From the NCBI RefSeq assembly GCF_000204055.1, contig NW_006768771.1, positions 258,480-322,479 on the forward strand: DNA of 64,000 nt, given 5' to 3'. The notes under the pieces were generated by a model that was not told the origin of the DNA, ran no database searches, and was given only the letters and a program-made list of their open reading frames with translations. Made by a program: the position numbers and the translations under genes. This stretch comes from Melampsora larici-populina 98AG31 (taxonomy: Eukaryota; Basidiomycota; Pucciniomycetes; Pucciniales; Melampsoraceae). Below, piece by piece: positions 10,454 to 20,743 of the stretch. Within the stretch, counting starts at the first letter, position 1, and each line of letters opens with the position of its first letter.

Positions 10454-12212
10454 ATGAGTCATCAACCCACTGGTACACAGAACACGGCATGTAACTCACA
10501 AGGAACTTCGAAAAGACGTCGCTGTGAAGACGATCCACAACAAGAAGGTGTGCTCATAGTTTGGTCGCAATCTATCGTATATGTGATGTTTGGTATTGAT
10601 TTCATGGAATGCTGTCTCGATGTTTCCTGAAATTTATAGATCAAAACAATGCTGGTCTAGGAGGCGTTTCTGATTCTGATGATGAAAATAGTTCAGGTTT
10701 GTCTTATCTTCCATGTAATCCGATACAATTAACGTTGAATATGCCCTGAGATTGTTATTATTTTTCTTTGGTATCAATTTTAGATGGAGACCTTACACAT
10801 GAAGATATCATGGAAAGAAAAAGAATGAAGGCTGCACATTCGAAAGTACTTACACAGATCTGACAACGAGATGAAGGGATTGGGAAGATAGCTGGTTCCC
10901 ATCCGGTTCCGAAATCGGCAACTCCTCTGGCAAGAGCGATTCACGAGTTCACACGGACGATCATGGGCATCCCAAGGAAAGCAAGGGGCTCTTCAGCATT
11001 TCAAAGCGCTGGTACAGCAAAACTTCCTGATCCTCCCACCGACGACGAACGCCACGATTGGCTGACTCGAAGACAGGTCCGAGAACAATTTATTCGGAAT
11101 GCACAGGATAAAGCTTTAAAAAAATACATTTTGAAAAAACCCATGGGTTTCAAACCAAACCACAAACAAAAGAAAATGGTCGAAAAGGACGCCGCCGAAA
11201 TGGCAACTTTGTCGAATCCGATGCAGCCGGTGGTCTTCAAGTCTCGCATATTGTCTAACAGTCGAAGTAAATACCCTCATCATTTCGCAACTCAATGTGA
11301 GGCAAGCTTAGCAATGGCCGGTTTCCCAAGATGTATGTTTGACTGGGAAGCTTCTTACGATACACCTTGGAACTCCGCAACGGCTACTATCATATTATCG
11401 CATTGGCTTAAGGCCTACGAAGCAAATGGTGCGAGAGAGTTTGGAATTCTTACGAAGGACAATACTGCTCCGAATTGTGAAGAAGTACTTCGACGCTGGT
11501 GTGGAAACAAGGCTACAAAATTCAGAGAACAATCTCGGAATGTGGAGTTGATGAAGACACCCGAGGGTCAAAAGAAACTGAACGATAACATATTAATAGC
11601 ACAAAGTATCACAAACAAAAGACGTCAGAAAGACAAGGTTAGTGGCTGCTTTCTCTGTAGTTGGAAAGAAACGTAGCCAAAGACTCATCTTAATCTTTTG
11701 TATATCAGATTTACCAAGCAAGGAGGGCCACAGGTGTCAGGTTGTTCGGCGAAAATTCAGCAGAGGTGCAAATGTTGTCTCACGAAGAAATACATTCTGA
11801 TGATGAACTGGTCGTATCTAATACAAGCGGCTCTCGTCAAAAGTTACGCCTCGAATGGCGCAGCGCAGCATTGGATACTCTCATCAACCTGCTGGACCAA
11901 GCCCATTGGAAGCGCAAGAGGATCCCGAAAGACATTAGACAGGCAAAACAGCTGGTTGAAAGAGGGGTATACGCGCCTGAAGCTGATAAAGATCGGTACC
12001 CACCAAAGGGGTTCCAATTGTCTCTGGTTTCTCCTGTCTGGTATGATCAACAAGAGGGTTTGTTGTTGGAAGAATTGGCTTTGAATGAAGAAAACCCCGT
12101 CCACATCGCCAATGCTATCCAAGGAGTGATGCAAAGTTTCAGATCTCGTGCCAGTATGGCTGCTGAAGAGGCAGCGGGGAGTAGTTCGGGAGTGATGGCA
12201 ACCCAATTGTGA
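10454..12212 (+). pseudogene. Accessory gene B of giant transposon, copy 1 (one nonsense codon)
   Basis: Four exons (10454-10547, 10640-10696, 10784-11637, 11709-12212) join in frame to 502 codons plus stop. The start MSHQPTGTQ and the basic patch KRRRCEDD correspond to copy 2 (61570). Conserved blocks: LTHEDIMERK, then MGIPRKAR, then PTDDERHDWLTRRQ, then a Lys-rich helix, then MFDWEASYDTPWNSAT, then LRRW, then LEWRSAALDTLINLLDQAH, then VERGVYAPEADKDRYPPKGF. The only break is TGA at 10861-10863; copy 2 has CGA at exactly this codon (61969-61971), direct evidence of a C-to-T change in CpG. No family is recognised. The basic N-terminus and its pairing with a transposase suggest a DNA-binding accessory protein. 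It could also be a product selected with the element for another purpose. Confidence 0.8.
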
Positions 12213-12239
12213 TGTTCTCATATTTGCTTCTTTTTTATC

Positions 12240-12610
12240 TTAACATCTTATATACAATTACCTTCTTGTTTATAAGACTGCTTCTTATATATATGTGAAT
12301 AGTGTGAATAGTGTAAATAGTTATAAGTGTTGATACAATTACCTTCTTTTTGATCTTACTTCTTATATACATGTGAATAGTGTGAATAGTGTCAATAGTT
12401 ATAAGTCTTGATAGTGTATAAACATGAAATGTCTTTGTCATTGTTTTAAGACTACCTCATATTTTTCAACATCCTCGTCAATTCACCTCACCCAAATTTT
12501 TGAACGAAACAGGTTACAAGGTTTGTCATTGTTTCAAGACTACCTCATATCTTTCAACATCCTCGTCAATTCATTTCACCCAGATTTTTGAACAAAACAG
12601 GTGACGAGTC
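12240..12610. repeat. Two tandem duplications downstream of gene B
   Basis: A unit of about 85 bases with GTGAATAGTGTGAATAGTGT occurs at about 12250-12335 and again at about 12336-12420. It is followed by a second tandem pair of about 86 bases (from TTTTAAGACTACCTCATAT near 12443 and its repeat near 12529). Both lie in the 3' flank of gene B. No gene is seen here. Confidence 0.7.
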
Positions 12611-12798
12611 AATTATATTGACTCGTCTTCTTTATATCCTGAGCATCATCTTATGATACTCAGCATTTCGCCAATCAGGGCCGGGGCTGGTAAAATGTAT
12701 TGAAGCTTCGCATTTCGCGAATTGCCAAGCTTCAATACAGATCCACATTTCACTCGTGCCAAACTAACGATTGCTACCTGAAGACCAAATTCAATACA

Positions 12799-13200
12799 CC
12801 TGACGATCAATACCAGGGTGAGTTTCACCTCGTAAAGCGAGGACAGTCAATTATTCGGTTGGTTTCAATACCAAATAATCGACTGTGACCGATATGCCTG
12901 AAGATCGGTACCAGGCTTGATACACCTGACGATCAATACCAGGGTGGGTTTCACCGAGTCAAGCGATCACAGGCGATGATTTGGTTGGTTTTAATACCAA
13001 GTAATCCACCGTGATCACAGCCGATATGCCTGAAGATTGATACCAGGCTTGGCTTGCAATGACACTTGCCGATTTCAACAGTTTCCATAACCAACTGTGA
13101 TCATAGCACCGATATGCCTGAAGATCGATTCCAGGCTTTCAACGGTTTCCATAACCAACTGTGATCATAGCAAGCAAGCCTGAAGATCAATACCAGGCTT
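12799..13200. repeat. Array of six hairpin-like CCTGA-AGATC-CCAGG motifs
   Basis: The motif CCTGAAGATCGATACCAGG and close variants occur at about 12799, 12897, 12925, 13029, 13117 and 13179. Each has CCTG and CAGG arms around a GATC core. Between the later copies a second motif, CCAACTGTGATCATAGCA, occurs twice (about 13091 and 13155). The array lies between gene B and the transposase gene and may be a regulatory or transposase-binding region; that role is inferred. Confidence 0.7.
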
Positions 13201-13559
13201 GCTTTACCGCGGACGCTTGCCAACATGTATATTTTCAACGAGCTCAGCAAAGGTTGGCAAGCACGGGCCTTCCACTGGCGCGATAATCTTCAGACCAAGA
13301 TTACCATTTGGATTGAGGGTCAATGTGATGTGCATGCAGGGTAAAATGTCTAAGCACCCATGCATATATTGATCAAACACTCTTAGAAACATAGTTATCT
13401 TTACACATGTTTCTGAATATAAGAATTGCCCTTCTCATACTTATCTTTCCCACGCGCCCCTTTTGGTTTCTTCAACTTTGATCTTCATATCGTCATTTTT
13501 CTTCGTACTCCCTGTTTTCTCTTCCACTTCTGGTTTTCAACTCTGCTATCCAAACATAT
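13201..13559. other. Upstream region of the transposase gene, no gene seen
   Basis: Non-coding by inspection. It includes pyrimidine-rich stretches just before the start at 13560, as is usual in fungal promoters. Overlapping short frames on both strands share no motif. Confidence 0.35.
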
Positions 13560-16500
13560 ATGGCGTCTTTTGGGCCAGATCACACCTGCTGCACGTGTGT
13601 ACCTCTTGGCTGTTCCAAAAGACAGTTTCAAAAGCACGGAGAGATACACACAGGGCGCCTTTTCCATCGCACAAATTACCCTCGACATCTGACAGAGTCT
13701 ACTGCTTGCTCTGCGGCTGACATAGGCAAGTTCATCAAGAAGTTTTGAAAGAAGTATGATTATTTGTCTCATCATATTTCCTTCACAGCTGTTGTTCCAT
13801 CGAATATCTGTACAAACCGCTCCGATCTTGCTCCTGCCCCTCCTATACTTGGGAAACGCGCTCGATCCCCCAACATCTCAGCCTCTGGCCCAACCTCTCA
13901 TGTCTCTGCCGAGGAACCACTCCAAAAGACCACACGCTTGGCGGTCTCAGTTGATCCGGTACTTGATTTACATCCAAATTTGGATTCACTAGAATCCACC
14001 TCTTGCCAGGCTAAGTGTGCCCCCCTTCCACTGAATCAACAGTTCACATTCCAACTTGAACCTCAACTCCATTTCAACACAGACACCTTCTACACTCCGC
14101 GGACTCACTTACAACATCCATCATGTGTTCAGTCCATGATTCAAGTCTTGAATGAGCATCTCATCAAGAACGGTTCTGTGCACGATTGTAGAACTTCACT
14201 TAAATTAGAACGTCACAAATTTGAGGCTGCTTTTGCCAGGACCGATCCCAAAGTGGTATCTCTCAGCACTGAAATTCCGCTTGGTGTACTCAAGCTTTTA
14301 CGCGCCTTTAATCTTGAAGCACGCGTGCATCAAAGTGTCACATGCGGCAATTGCTTTTCATTATATGGCCCCCCCGAGAAAAGTCCAAATCAGCCCACCT
14401 GTAACAATTTTCAATTCTCGACCACAAAGTCAAATAAGCCAAAGTTTGAATGTAAAACCGCACTTTACAAACCAGACACTAAGAAAGCCGATTCAGTGCG
14501 CCCTCGAAAGGTTTTCTATCACCAAAAATTTGTCGAATGGCTTGCCACAATGTTACATCACACAACATTTGAAACCAATCTTGACTCCTTGTTGACTCGT
14601 CCCAGCCCACCCTCAGGGATCTTACAAGACATATGGGATGGGACCCTCTGGAACACGTTCAAAAAAAATGGCGCAGTCTTCACGCGGACTTCTGGGAATT
14701 TGGTTTTCGGATTCTATGTAGATTGGTTTGACCCATATGGCACCAAACGAGGACGAAAGCATAGTTCTGGCCTCATGATGCTGATATGTTTCAATCTACC
14801 ACCGGATATTCGATATCATGCCGATAACATGTTTGTATATGGCATCACTCCCAGCCAAAGAGAACCGACCAGTACCCAGATGAACCCCATATTAGCACCC
14901 TTGATTTCTGAGCTTAAAGAGCTATGGAAAGGTATTTATTTCAGCAAAACATCCCTTCACCCCAAAGGCAGAACAATCACGGTTGCTTTGTGGCCGCTCC
15001 TTGCTGATGTACCAGCAATGAAAAAAATATCCGGGTTTTCTGGCCACAGCCCAACCAACTTTTGCTCAAAGTGTTATATCACACTAGATGACATCAATTT
15101 TGTTGATATCAAAGTTTTCAAAAGTCGAACGGCGCTCACCCACAAAAGGCAAGCCCAAAAATGGCTTGAAGCCGATTCATCCAAGCTCCAAGATGACCTA
15201 ATGAAGGACAATGGGGCCCGATATTCAGCGTTTTACGAGCTTCCTTACTGGCAGCCTCTTGATTTCGCCACTGTGGATGTGATGCATTGTATCATTCTTG
15301 GCTTATTGGCCGACTTCTCAAACACATACCTTCAAATCGCATCCGCAGGGAAGGATCTGAAGAAGCAACAGGATATCAAGCTGGGTCATGGCGATTATCC
15401 AGTCTTTGAACATATCTCAGCTCTTGGAACTCTTGACGCTGAAATGAGCGAGCCTGACACAGCTTCTTCCTCACGCCACAATGATCAATCTGCTCATAGC
15501 TCAACCGCACGAGCCAAATATCCACGCGCTGCTAAATCCTGGACCGACACAGAAAGTTCATTTGCTCCCAGCGGAGAAGGATCCGAAACGTCTCAGCAAT
15601 TGCATAGTACACTCAAATTCTCTACCGGCCCAACCCTTACTGTTCACGAGCTTGAGATTCTTCACAAGACTGTCTGCAATACGATTGTTCCATCATGGCT
15701 TACTCGTGTTCCACACAAGGTTGGCATGCCAATGTGTGGTACTCTTAAAGCGGCGGAGTGGCTGAGCCTGTACACTGTGTACATGGTTCTCTCACTTGTA
15801 GCATATCACAACGACGCAGAACCCCACTCTGACGCGTCCAAGATACATTTAGGAATCACACTCGCCACACAGATTGTCAATATCTGTTTCTCACGTAGTC
15901 TGACCCCCGATGATGTCAACACACTGCCATATCTACTCAGTCAATATCGTAATCACCTCTTGGACGCTTGGCCTGACATCAAATCCAAACCCAACTTGCA
16001 CTTTGCCCAGCATTTGCCAGCTCAATGCCGACTGCTTGGCCCACCTTCATACACTGCTTGTTGGGCTGGAGAGCGGGTCATAGGTAACATGGTTGCGACT
16101 CCAAAAAGCGGGAACCGTGGTATGTCTTTTCTTCCAATATCAGATTTTTGGTACTTCAAAATCTAATCATCAACCTTTTTTAAACTTTATTCTAAAGGGG
16201 TTGTCGGACAGACAATGATAAAGAAGCACACCCAAAGAGGGTTCTTTCTCAATTTCCTCAGGAACATACCTCCGAAGTATGCCAAAGAAATAGGAGCTAA
16301 CATAATCCTCAGAGCTGCTGCAACAAACTGGAAGCCGTATTCGCCATCTTCGGAAATCGCCGCCGCAATCAAGCCAATATTACACGAAATGGATTGTGAC
16401 ACCGCACTCCAGTTCCAGATGACTTCAAGTTGGAAATTTGGTGGCAAATGTTTCAGCACATATGCTGAACATCATGGGGATAGTTATGTTGAGTTCATCC

Positions 16501-16896
16501 ATCAAGGGACCAAAGGATATGGTGTCATTCATTACATAATCAGGTCTCATGAACATGCCCAGCCTATGTTTGTTCTGCACGTTTTCCGGGATCTTGACTC
16601 ACAAGATGAGCATAAGAACCCTTACCGATTGCTACCTCACCTAAACGCAACAGTCAAGTATAATCACAATTTGATACTTAAGGCTTTCCTTACAAAGGAT
16701 ATCATAGGTCACTGCGCTGCATTACACAATCCAGCACAAACCTTTTGCATAAACAAGCCAACTGTCTCTCTTGTCGGTCTTCAAAGTATGGTGAGTTCAA
16801 TTTCATCCATTGTAGGGACACGTGTCTAAACTGACTAAATTCTTATGTGATTAGAGTATGGCAGACATGTCTTCAAGTGATAATCGAAGGTCTTGA
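13560..16896 (+). CDS. Tnp2-type transposase of giant transposon (open, four exons)
   Basis: Exons 13560-13725, 13789-16119, 16198-16790 and 16855-16896 join in frame to 1043 residues without a stop. The first intron starts with GC (GC-AG type); the others are GT-AG. The N-terminus holds a Cys/His-rich zinc-finger-like segment (HTCCTCVPLGC, then HRTNYPRHL). The catalytic region has the layout of Tnp2 transposases: YVDWFDPYGTKRGRKHSSG near 14720-14775 with the first Asp, LADVPAMKKISGFSGH then CSKC near 15003-15074, and DVMHCIILGLLADF near 15276, the conserved Asp/His motif. The second half matches the C-terminal ER-IGN region of these proteins. The enzyme would cut and join the element ends in the nucleus. 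This is the only complete transposase gene in the window. An alternative start downstream is possible, but 13560 is the only ATG that includes the finger region. Confidence 0.85.
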
Positions 16897-17047
16897 AACT
16901 AAGCTGCTTGTTTGTGACGTGGGTATTCATGTACTGGCAGTCAGTGGTTAGTTTTCCTTATATGATACGTGTAGATTACATGTATGAATACTTTATTTTA
17001 TTGCTTGATACACGTTACAAATATATATATATATACATATCAGTCTC

Positions 17048-18279
17048 TCAATTTCCCGCCACATATCTATTTGTAAAAAAAAAACTATATCTGGTACTAC
17101 CTGATTTAAATACGAGCGAGATACTAAAGTTTTGTATGACATTAGGTAAAGTATTTAACAGGCTTGACACAGGCTTCATTTGAAGTGCAGCTTTTTCTTC
17201 GTCTGTCAGATTGAAAAGGAAGAGAGGATCATAACAGTTTTCGGGAAGGCCCGGACAAAAAGCAGCATTTGAGTCAACCTGAGTGGCCTTTGTTCGACAT
17301 TGGTCAAATCTCCGAGAGGCACGGAGAGGACCCTGGGTAGATGAACAATACTTGAAAGATAAGCCGTCTATTTGCTGGATTATTGAATTGTACTGTTGAC
17401 TTCGCCAGACCAGGCCTATTGAAGGATATGAAGTCTCTTCAGGGACCCACTCTGTTTCTGAACAACAATCATGATGTGGCAAAAGTTCGGCCGCCTGGTC
17501 GGGAAGATTACTGGCTCGTAGAAGGCGCGATAAAGATTCGACTCTATATTTAAAAAGCTGGATCATTGCCAAATTAGCATCATGAGTTCTGTGAATGATC
17601 TATCCCAAGATGAGAATCTGTATCAACTCACCGTCCTTTTCTTACGCCGCATCTCTTTCTGGAGGTTTTTTTGGGCAGATCGACAATTTTGGCGAATATC
17701 TACACGCTGACCGCGTACCCATCGAAGCATAATTCCAAGGCAGTTTTCTTCTGTTTTGTGTTCTGGAGTTATCGATTGTTTGTCAAATGCACCTTGCAAT
17801 CTAGCATATTGCCAATGCTTAACGATGAAGATTGCCATTGTTTGGTTCCATGGATCCCTGTCCGGCATCCCCCAATCAAAGGTCAATTGGCTGAGACCGT
17901 GGTTTTCCAAGTCAGTGCGGCAGAGGGACTTGAAGACATCGAGTTGTTGGGATGGTACGCAATCAATTAAAGTTGGCACTGTTGAGAAAATTCGCCGATC
18001 ACTCATGATTTCCTTTCGAGTAAGGGGTCAAAGTCGGCATCTTTCATCGGGTGTAGGACCAGGTGGGTAACTCTTAGTGGACTTGTTGTATCCAAGCAAG
18101 GACCTTGCAAAGCTAGCCAGTGAGTGGCATATTGCTTCATTCGAATCTGGAAGCAAGTCGCGAACCGAAGCATTTAAAGCTTTGAGGGATTGGACTGCAG
18201 CCCCTCTCTTCCAGTGATGAGATGCTGAATGGTTTGAAAAGAGATAAAGGTAAAGATAAAGATCTTTACAATAGACCAT
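17048..18279 (-). pseudogene. B' : divergent opposite-strand relative of accessory gene B
   Basis: The minus strand reads pieces that line up with gene B: GPTPDERCRL (compare PTEEER), then after a TGA at 18028-18030 TRKEIMSDRR, then LTFDWGMPDRDPWN (compare TFDWGASYDTPWN), then LRWVRGQ (compare LRRWVGN), an intron at 17558-17631, then LVWRSQQYNSIIQQID (compare LPWRSAELDTFLGLLD) and a PGLPENCYDPLFLF region. The intron is at the position of the last intron of gene B. The N-terminus is uncertain. The gene converges on the transposase gene, with about 150 bases between their ends. It is strongly diverged from B, so it is an old duplication. The nonsense codon suggests it is no longer used. Function unknown. 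Confidence 0.65.
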
Positions 18280-18675
18280 GAAAGTAGAGAAATTTAGGAC
18301 AAACCCATTGCCAGTGCCTTTAAAATTTATGTATGGAGATGCAAGGTGATAGAATGATGATTATGTTCCGACGACACAATCTGCTATCTAAATACTTGTA
18401 TTGATGAGCTATGATGCCTTCAAAGGCTCAAATCATCACTGCTTCAATTCAAAACATCTCAGTATGTATTTACGATGGCCGGATATCAATCTAACGGACA
18501 GTCAGTTAACCTCAGAGTTAACAAAGGCCGAGTCAACCCTTTCTGCCATGATCCAACCGCCGCCGAAATTCTTTTTCGTGCGAATTGTTTCTCTACAAAG
18601 GGGTGATCAGGCCTGTATTACAATCTACGATTTGAAACTCAAACAAAAAACATTCAATCTTGTTTCAAACGTCTC
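18280..18675. other. Right subterminal region of giant transposon copy 1, no gene seen
   Basis: No convincing coding frame. It probably holds the promoter of B' and subterminal sites for the transposase. The motif GTTAACCTCAGAGTTAAC near 18504-18521 is a short palindrome. Confidence 0.4.
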
Positions 18676-18700
18676 CGTGTGTGCACGTCGACGTGCTACA
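18676..18700 (-). repeat. Right terminal inverted repeat of giant transposon copy 1
   Basis: Exact reverse complement of 6065-6089, ending ...CGTGCTACA before CG and the resumed gypsy gag frame. Confidence 0.9.
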
Positions 18701-18702
18701 CG

Positions 18703-20602
18703 GTGATGGACGTGGTGAAAGCTTTTTCAGATGAACTTCACAAGAAATTTGAGAAGAGAATGATTAAGGAGAAAATGATGAAGAAAGTGTCAAGTGGAAG
18801 ATATAAATTACCTAATTTGGAGAAATTGGAGCAGGTAGTTGATCATTATATTGAAGAAGAGGCGCTTTTGGTATTTGAAGATGTTGGAGAAGAAAAATAT
18901 ACTATTAAAAATGAAATTGCTGGAGTTCACAGTGAAGTTATTCAGAAGGATACTAGTAGTAAAGTTGCAAAGAGTGGTGGAATTCAAGGTAAGGCTAATC
19001 AGGAAATGCAGATTTTGTGTACTGATTTGAAGAATCTACAAATTAATCACATCCAAAATCCTTCACAATTACCTCTTAATAATGCTTATAACTTTGAAAT
19101 TCCCATTTCAAATGCTCTACAGAATCAAATTCATGAACAAGTTGTTCCTCACCAAAGGGATAATGGTCAATTTCCGTCAAATAATAATTCCAGGCCTCAA
19201 CAATTTAATAATAATCAAAGTGATTTTCAATCAAACAGAGCCCCTAATAATCAAAATTCCAATAAGTTGAATAATAATAATAACAGACCTGTTCAGAATC
19301 CTGTCAATAATAATGGGCATCAAACTCCCGCCATTAATATAATCAAAACTGTATGCCTCAACAAAATACTATGCCATTTTGTTCTTATTGTAACACGGAG
19401 GGACATTGTATGGGAAGATGTAAGTGGGTTATTCAAGATAACCAAGCTGGATTGCTTCAAGATAGAATGGATGGATTATTTTTACCTAAAAGTATTGAAA
19501 GAATGTATAAGAAGGCTAATGAACAAATTAGACAACAAGTTATTAAATATTCTGAAGATGAAGCAAATGCTATGGCACGGAATAATATGCAACAACAACA
19601 ACAGAATGCTCCACCTGTAGATAATTCACCTGTAACTAATACAGAAGTTGCACCACCTGTAGTTCCCACGAGTATTTTAACCAGAGAAGAAGGAAAGGAT
19701 AAGGTACATGAATTGAAGACTAATTGTAGTGTTTTGGAGGAATGGTCTGTTCCTGAATTGACTAAGAAGTGTGCTGAAGTTGAAGCTGGAGCAGGAAATG
19801 AATTATATGGCGTGGAGATGAAGACAAGCAGTGGAAAAGCTGTGGATCAAGGGGTTGTATTAAATAAATTGAAGAAGAAGAAGGAGAAGGTATCAATCAA
19901 TGATATGATAGAAGAAATTGATGCTATGGACATGGATGAAGAAAATATTGGAGAAGAACAACATGATATACTGGATGGAAGTTCAAAGAGAATTTATAGG
20001 GATGAGGAAATTGATAAGAGTGGAAATGGTTCAGCTCAAACAAAGAAACAAATGTGTATTATTCCAAATAATGAAGATTTTGTGAAGAGTAGAACTGAGA
20101 AAAGATTACCTGCTTTTGCACATAAGGCTAAAATACTTTCTGAGGTTGTAGAAAAAATCATGAAAGGTGCTATTGAACTTCAAATTGAAGAATTATGCGC
20201 CATTTCACCTGTAATCTCTGATGAAGTTAAGAAATGGGTTTCAAAAAGAAGGCTTAATTTAAATCAAACAACTATGGCTTCAGTTGCAAATACTTCTATT
20301 TCATCTGACTTTGAATATGAAACAGAATCTGATTTCTCTTTGGAAGTTAATGTGCCTCAAGCAACTCTTTGGTCAACACCTTTGGGACATGTGGAAATTA
20401 AAATTGGGAAGATGAAGGTTAAATCTCTTATTGATTCAGGATCTGAAATCAATATTATTCCTTTGAAAATTATGCAGCTATTACCTGTTCAGACTTTAGT
20501 TAATTTAAAAAGTGGTGTGAGAGGTATAATTAGTGGTCATAGAACTCCTCTTTGTGGTATTGCTGAGAATGTCAAGAGTCATGTTGGCGCTAATATTGAT
20601 TA
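18703..20602 (+). pseudogene. gag C-terminal part with zinc knuckle, and protease, of the interrupted gypsy element
   Basis: The gag frame resumes after the transposon end (VVKAFSDELHKKFEKRM), runs through a long Asn/Gln-rich spacer (19050-19340), shifts frame near 19345, and continues from 19353 with a zinc knuckle CSYCNTEGHCMGRC (C-x2-C-x4-H-x4-C, about 19380-19421). A long acidic, Lys-rich linker follows. At about 20430 comes an aspartic protease motif SLIDSGSEINIIPL. The frame stops with TAA at about 20600, but protease sequence (MPILLGRPFLFDFEAQF) continues beyond it. The products would be particle RNA-binding and polyprotein-cutting parts. The frameshift and stop make this copy dead. 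Confidence 0.75.
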
Positions 20603-20743
20603 AATAGTACATTTCTTTGTGGCAGAAGGCAATGACATGCCTATCTTACTTGGAAGACCTTTTCTCTTTGATTTTGAAGCTCAATTCAATTTTGAAGAAG
20701 ATGTAGGGGAAAGAATTACTATAAAGGTTGTAGAGGTGTATGG

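Larger units (their letters stand above)
6065..18700 (+). mobile_element. Giant Tnp2-type DNA transposon, copy 1 (12.6 kb)
   Basis: Both ends carry the same perfect 25-bp inverted repeat beginning TGTAGCACGTCGACGTGCAC (6065-6089; 18676-18700), with CG on each side as a possible 2-bp target duplication. The ends fall inside the gag frame of the gypsy element. The interior holds accessory gene A (6947-8666), remnants C and D (8985-10100), gene B (10454-12212), a repeat-rich control-like region (12213-13400), an open transposase gene (13560-16896) and an opposite-strand B relative (17048-18279). A second copy starts at 57794. The transposase is of the Tnp2 (EnSpm/CACTA) kind, but the ends do not start with CACTA, so this is a separate lineage within or near that superfamily. 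Confidence 0.85.

Noticed and set aside
13426..13775. Several overlapping short frames on both strands around the transposase start
   Set aside because: Only the frame at 13560 joins the transposase with a plausible splice; the others are shadows.
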